NCBI GenBank assembly: GCA_963921425.1 | Contig: OY992840.1 | Location: forward strand, 2,854,501-2,918,500 | Length of the DNA: 64,000 bases | Source: Dryas octopetala | Lineage: Eukaryota; Streptophyta; Magnoliopsida; Rosales; Rosaceae | Direction: 5' to 3' | Shown: one piece after another, positions 59,118-64,000 of the stretch | Numbering within the stretch: the stretch's first letter is position 1 | How the letters are laid out: every line of letters begins with the position of its first letter | Translations under genes and position numbers: made by a program | The notes under the pieces: generated by a model | The model's database searches: none | Told to the model about the DNA's origin: nothing | Seen by the model: the letters and a program-made list of their open reading frames with translations, nothing else

Positions 59118-61620
59118 TGTTGAATGTTTTCTTAGAATAAAATAAACATCTATTTCATTCCAAGTATACTCGCAAGTGCACGAATCGCATCAGTAGCAAA
59201 GCGTACAAGCACGAGGTCGATCCCACAGGGAATGGTTAATACACAACAAATCAATTCAAATAATCACTAGAATAACTAGATGGGGGGTTTTGGAAGATGG
59301 AAACACACGCACACATCACCACACGCACACACCCTTTATTCTAACTTGCAATGTTAAGTTTTCAGTTTCAAATCAGATAAGCATGCAATAACCATCCAAG
59401 GCTAATGACAGTTAATTTGAACACAACATATTAAAGTTTGACTGCTAAAAAGGTTTCGCTAGTTACTTTCTCGCAATTGTTCTCCTAATGCATAAACTAA
59501 GAGCTTCTTGGGCCTTCCTTAGCCAGTTAACCTACATGTTCCCTAGTTCAAGCTAAGGCAGCTGTTACCCATGCAGGAGTCATTAAGTTTTATGAGAACG
59601 TCAAACATGCACAACATATAAGCTTTGACTATTTCCTTATAGAGGTCGCCCAACCCCACTACCAAGAATAATCCCTTATTCCCTTGTTACTTGTGGTTTA
59701 GTGTCTTTGACTATTTCACAGCTAAACTTAACAATTAAACTAGATGCAATTACCCTAAGGTGGCCAGTCAAAGGATGCAAACAACTAGTGACGGGTTCTA
59801 ATAGATAGTGGAAATTTAATACGTGCAAACATCAAACTAACAGACCAAGAGACGGATAAACGATTTGTTAAAGCATGCAAATCCATTAATCAACCTACAA
59901 CTAACATTCAAGATAGAATAAATAACTTACATAATTAAAATAGAAAAGAAAATCTGAATAACATAAATAAATTTCCAATCCATGTTGGAAAGCAAACTAA
60001 TTAAACAAAACAATTAAAAACTAGAATCAAACAAAAGAAATAAGAATTCCAAAACAAAAATAAAAGAAACATCCCTAGAGAGTGGCAGCGGTGGCGGCAC
60101 AAGGTGGCAGCTGCGGCACAAGGTGGCAGCTGCGGCACAAGGTGGCAGCTGCGGCACAAGGTGGCAGCAGCGGCACAAGGTGGCAGCGGCTCGACACCTT
60201 CCTCCTCCTTCGGTTCAGCAGAAAAATAAAGAGAGAGAGATGATGGTGGCTACGGCAAGGGAAGAGAAATAATGGGGTCTGCTAGGGTACCTAGGCTGCA
60301 TGAGAAAAGAAAGAGAGAGAAAGGAGGCTAGGGTATTGGCGGCTACAAGAGAGAGAGAACAGCTAGGGTTTCTGAAATTTTAGAGAGAACCCCCCCGTCC
60401 TTGAGTTATAAAGATGTATTTATAGAGGAGAGTGGGGCTGAGATTTCTCTTTCTCTTCAATGTGGGATAAGTGCATTCCTTGCACACCAAGACTTATAAT
60501 TTTCGGCCAAACATGGGCTTAGACTGATTTGGGCTCTTTTTGGGCGTAACTCCGTTTTCAGCTCGCGGAACTGCTGTGCTACCTCCACTAAAATGACCAT
60601 ATCTTGAGCTAGAAAACTCGAAATCGAAATCCGTAAAATTCCCTACGAAGCTAACATCCGTATCTTTCCAACCATATATGGCATGCTACCTGATTCGTTC
60701 TAGAGAATTACAGAATTACTGTCGAAATTGGTGCTCTATTTTCCAGGGTTTTGACTTCTTTTTCAGCTAGGATTCCTTAGGCTTTCTCTTTGTAGGCGTG
60801 ATGGGCTAGGGTTTCCTTTAAAAGAACATGGGCTGGCTGCAACAAGCAAGTGGCGTGATGGGCTTTAGGGATGCATGGCTTGCATGGCTTGGGCTCTAGA
60901 GTTGGCGCATGGCTTGCATGGCATGCGCATACATGCATGGGCTGCCACCTCACTATTCTTGTGGATTTCGACTTCACCTAGGCCCAAAGCCCAATTGACT
61001 TCATGACATGATATGGTTGACCCTTGACCATTGACTTTGACTTCCAATTTTACCCCTCTCTCCTTCTTGGATGCGAATTCATTTCTCATCTGATTCCATG
61101 GATGTCCACCACCTTCTAGAAGCTTCTAGAACCTTGACTTGATTGAGTTGACTTTGACCATCCTTTCCTAGTCCAACTAGGATTTCTTGTAAATGAAAGA
61201 TTCCTTATCCATTTTGCCTTCTTGTAATGACCATATTGCCCTTGGAGTCTTCTAGTGTCATTAGGACTCCTTTCCCTAGTAGGGTTAGGTTTCCTAGTTC
61301 AACCAGGAATTCCTGTTCCAATCAGGATTTCTCATTTCTGGCTCGACAATGATGGTTCTGGACTTGTTGTTTCCTAGTGTGACTAGGAATCCTCATTTGA
61401 CTAGGATTTTAGCTCTTTTCCTAGTTTGACCAGGAATTGACCCATTTTTCTAGTTTGACCAGAAAATGTCCCAAAACGGCTCCATTTGCTCCTATTTCCT
61501 ATTTATGCTTCATTCGACCTAAAAACACAAAAACAAGACAACAGACACAAAAAGATCGAGTTCTAACACTCTAGGTTAGGGAGTTAGTATCATAAAATAG
61601 CGTAAAATGAACACTCACCA
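59118..61620 (-). repeat. J LTR c (2503 bp), 5' terminal
   Basis: TGTTGAATG...ACTCACCA at 61620, directly followed by AGTAG. TATTTATA at 60417-60424. Very close to LTR b (differences near 54855/59576, 55861/60582 and 56554/61279). The terminal change means the 5' LTR starts TGGTGAGTG on its own strand. Confidence 0.92.
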
Positions 61621-63664
61621 AGTAGCAAACTGTACAAGCACGAGGTCGATCCCACAGGGAATGGTTAATAAACAACAAATCAGTTCAAATAATCACAAGA
61701 ATAACTAAATGGGGGTTTTAGAAAGATGAAACTCACGCACACATCACCACACGCACACACCCTTTATTCTATCTTGCAATGTTAAGTTTGTAGTTTCAAA
61801 TCAGATATGCATACTCTAACCATCCAAGGCTAATGACAATTAATTCAAACACAATGTATTAAAGTTTGACTGCTAAAAAGGTTTGATTAGTTACTTTCTC
61901 GCAATTGTTCTCCTAAGGCATAAACTAAGAGCTTCTTGGACATTCCTTAATCAGTTAACTTACATGTTCCCTAGTGCTAAGCTAAGGCAGCTGTTACCCA
62001 TGGAAGAGTCATTAAGATCTGTGAGAACGTCAAACATGCACAACATATAAGCTTTGATTATTTCCTTATAGAGGTCACCCAAAACCATTACCAAGAATAA
62101 TCCCTTATTCCCTTGTTACTTGTGATTTAGTGTCTTTGATTAGTCCACAGCTAAACCTAACAGATAAATTAGATGCAATTATCCTAAGGTGGCCAGTCAA
62201 AGGACGCAAACAACTAGTGACGGATTCAATCAGATAATGAGAATTTAATATATGCAAACATCAAATTAATTAATCAAGAGACGGATAAACGATTTGTTAA
62301 AGCAAACATACTGAAAATCAACCTACAACTAACATGCAAGATAGAATTAATAAACCTACATAATTAAAATAATAAAAGAAAACTGAATAGCATAATTAAA
62401 ATCTCAATCCATAATAATAATAAAATCAGAAACACAAACTAATAATAAAATCAGAATTCTAGACGAAAAATTAAAGAAACAATGGAGAGGGGCTGCGGCA
62501 AGGCAAGGAAGAGAAGGGAACCTCACACAAGCAAGTGGCTCACGGCTAGGGTGAGCTATGGCTTGCGGCAAAGGGTCCTTCTTCCTTGCTGCCACGCCAC
62601 TCTCTTCCTCTCTCTAGAACTCGGCACCTCTCTCTCTTTCTGAAACTCTGAAAAATAATAAAAACTGATGGTCTGAAGTTTGAGAGAACATGATGTATTT
62701 ATAGAGGTGTAAGGGAGAAATCCTTGTGAGACAAGGCTAGGTTAACTTGCGGCAGCAGCTAGGGTTTTAGAGAGATGGGCTTGCGGCAAGGCTTGGCTTA
62801 TGGGCTTAAGTGAGTCACGCAAGGGCTAGGTAGGATTTCCTTCATCCTTGCGCATGGGCTGCTGCCTTGGGCTTGCGTGATGGGCTTCATGGCTGATAGG
62901 GTTTGCATGGCATGCACATGCATGCATGGGCTGCCACCTTGGACCTTGTGCATTGCGCTTGGGCTGCTAGGGTTAGGCGTATGCATGCATGCATGGCTCC
63001 TCTGACTTCGGCATCCCATAGGCCCATGGCCCATGTGACTTGTTGACTTGTCATCTTTGACCCTTGACCATTGACTTTGACTCCCCATTTTGCCCCTTAT
63101 TTCCATTTGAATTTGAATTCATTTCTTCCCCCATTCATTTCCATGGATATCCACCACCTTCTAGAAGCTTTTGGAACCTTGACTTTGAAGAGTTGACTTT
63201 GATCAACATTTCCTAGTCCAACTAGGATTTCTTGTAAATGAAGGATTCCTTATCCATTTTGACTTCTCGTAATGACCATATTGCCCTTGGGGTCTCCTAG
63301 TGTCATTAGGACTCCTTTCGCTAGTAGGGTTAGGTTTCCTAGTTCAACCAGAAATTCCTGTTCCAATCAAGATTTCTCATTTATGGGTCCGCAATGATGG
63401 TTCTGGACTTGATGTTTCCTAGTGTGACTAGAAATCCTCATTTGACTAGGATTTCTGTACTTTTCCTGGTTTGACCAGGATTTGACTCATTTTCCTAGTT
63501 TGACCAGGAAATGTCCCAAAATGGCTCCATTTGCTTCCTTTTCCTATTTCTGCTTCATTTGATCTGAAAACACAAAAACAAGACAAGAAACACAAAATAT
63601 CGAGTTCTAACACTCTAAGTTAAGGAATTAGTATCCTAAAGTGATGCAAAATGCAGAGTCATCA
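61621..63664 (-). repeat. 3' LTR of I, main segment
   Basis: Resumes after AGTAG with the CAAACTGTACAAGCACGAGG text, contains a U5 block near 61647, TATTTATA at 62696-62703, an AAACCCTA-rich U3, a dyad cluster about 63200-63510, and ends GAGTCATCA at 63664. With 49627-49705 it totals about 2118 bp. The 102-codon frame at 62798-63106 is LTR sequence. Confidence 0.9.
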
Positions 63665-64000
63665 CACCCCCAAACTTAGATTTTGCTAGTGCTCGAGCAA
63701 ATAAAATAAAAACAAACTCAAAACTAACTCTAACATCCCAACAATTGAACTCATGTGCACAACCATTAATCACATAGGAAAGCAAGGCATATAAATTGTA
63801 TTCTTCAAATTCGAATAATATTTAAAATAACATACCTCACTCCTCTATTGTCATCTAGGCCATCCTTGACACAAATCCAAGTGTTAGATAAACAAAACTA
63901 AATCAATACATACACACTAGATTCAACTCCAATCCTCACTATGACATACTCTCATTGATAAACACTCAAGAATTGGGCTGATATGTGCACTCAAAGATAT
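63665..64000 (-). other. End of I internal domain with 3' polypurine tract
   Basis: Polypurine tract complement (63665-63680), hairpin TTTGCT...AGCAAA with one loop change near 63684-63703, then 3' domain sequence like that of B (26160-26490). The 62-codon frame open in A and D has a TAG at its third codon here. No gene seen. Confidence 0.83.

Larger units (their letters stand above)
49706..61620 (-). mobile_element. Element J: tandem LTR-retrotransposon array, three LTRs and two internal regions, TSD AGTAG
   Basis: 11,915 bp in the order LTR a (49706-52171), internal (52172-54393), LTR b (54394-56896), internal (56897-59117), LTR c (59118-61620), all minus strand. AGTAG flanks the whole array (49701-49705 and 61621-61625), so this is one insertion that later gained a unit. 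LTRs b and c are very similar; LTR a differs by a mosaic tract and a shorter 19-bp repeat. The last bases of c read CACCA instead of CATCA. No gag or pol: non-autonomous. The reading direction makes c the 5' LTR and a the 3' LTR. Confidence 0.93.
49627..64000 (-). mobile_element. Element I: 3' LTR and end of internal domain (partial), interrupted by J
   Basis: Inserted in H at CCTAA (49622-49626; right TSD off the window). The 3' LTR is split by J: 49627-49705 and 61626-63664, with AGTAG duplicated (49701-49705, 61621-61625). At 63665 comes the polypurine tract complement and then the 3' internal domain to the window edge. The rest of I extends to the right. Confidence 0.87.

Overview
This window is plant nuclear DNA, almost certainly from a flowering plant and probably from repeat-rich (pericentromere-like) chromatin; I cannot name the species. 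I found no ordinary host gene. Every base can be assigned to nested LTR retrotransposons of the Ty3/gypsy Athila-like (OTA) type. The evidence is: 18-nt primer binding sites matching the 3' end of plant tRNA-Asp; a Retrotrans_gag-type Gag; a retropepsin ending in the ILGRPFL motif; 3' polypurine tracts of the form AAGTTTGGGGGTG; LTRs starting TGATGAGTG or TGTTGAGTG and ending CA; and 5-bp target-site duplications (TSDs) that can be read directly from the sequence. Elements are lettered here for reference only.

Layout, left to right: E (minus; 1-3928; 5' LTR plus an intact gag frame leaving the window) sits inside D (plus; 3929-24341; 3' part only). The D 3' LTR is split by C (plus; 6155-22527; TSD GGGCC), a head-to-tail array of four LTRs and three internal regions. 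D sits inside LTR F (minus; 24342-25012). F sits inside the 3' LTR of B (minus; 25013-45898; gag-protease type). B also carries solo LTR K (27552-29207; TSD ACAAT), solo LTR L (29856-32337; TSD TCCTT) and the complete element A (plus; 36452-45235; TSD GGTTT). B lies in H (plus internal region; 45899-49626), which also holds solo LTR M (45919-48370; TSD CCAAC). At 49627 element I (minus; 3' LTR and the end of its internal region) enters H. Its LTR is split by J (minus; 49706-61620; TSD AGTAG), a second array with three LTRs and two internal regions. The deepest nesting is five levels: H > B > F > D > C (or E).

Coding content is small. E has an open gag of at least 423 codons. A and B carry the same gag-protease gene, broken by frameshifts in A and by nonsense codons in B. 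C and J have lost gag-protease completely and must have moved using proteins supplied by relatives. All families share a long non-coding 3' internal domain with conserved hairpins and repeated polypurine motifs, and LTRs containing a cluster of short 15-bp dyads.

The most notable observations are the two TSD-bounded tandem retrotransposon arrays, the paired changes in the arms of the LTR dyads, the conserved hairpin that closes an A-rich tract, and mosaic LTRs. The mosaics include a J LTR carrying a tract that matches the LTR into which J inserted. Short ORFs elsewhere are frames within LTR or internal repeat DNA and are not called as genes.
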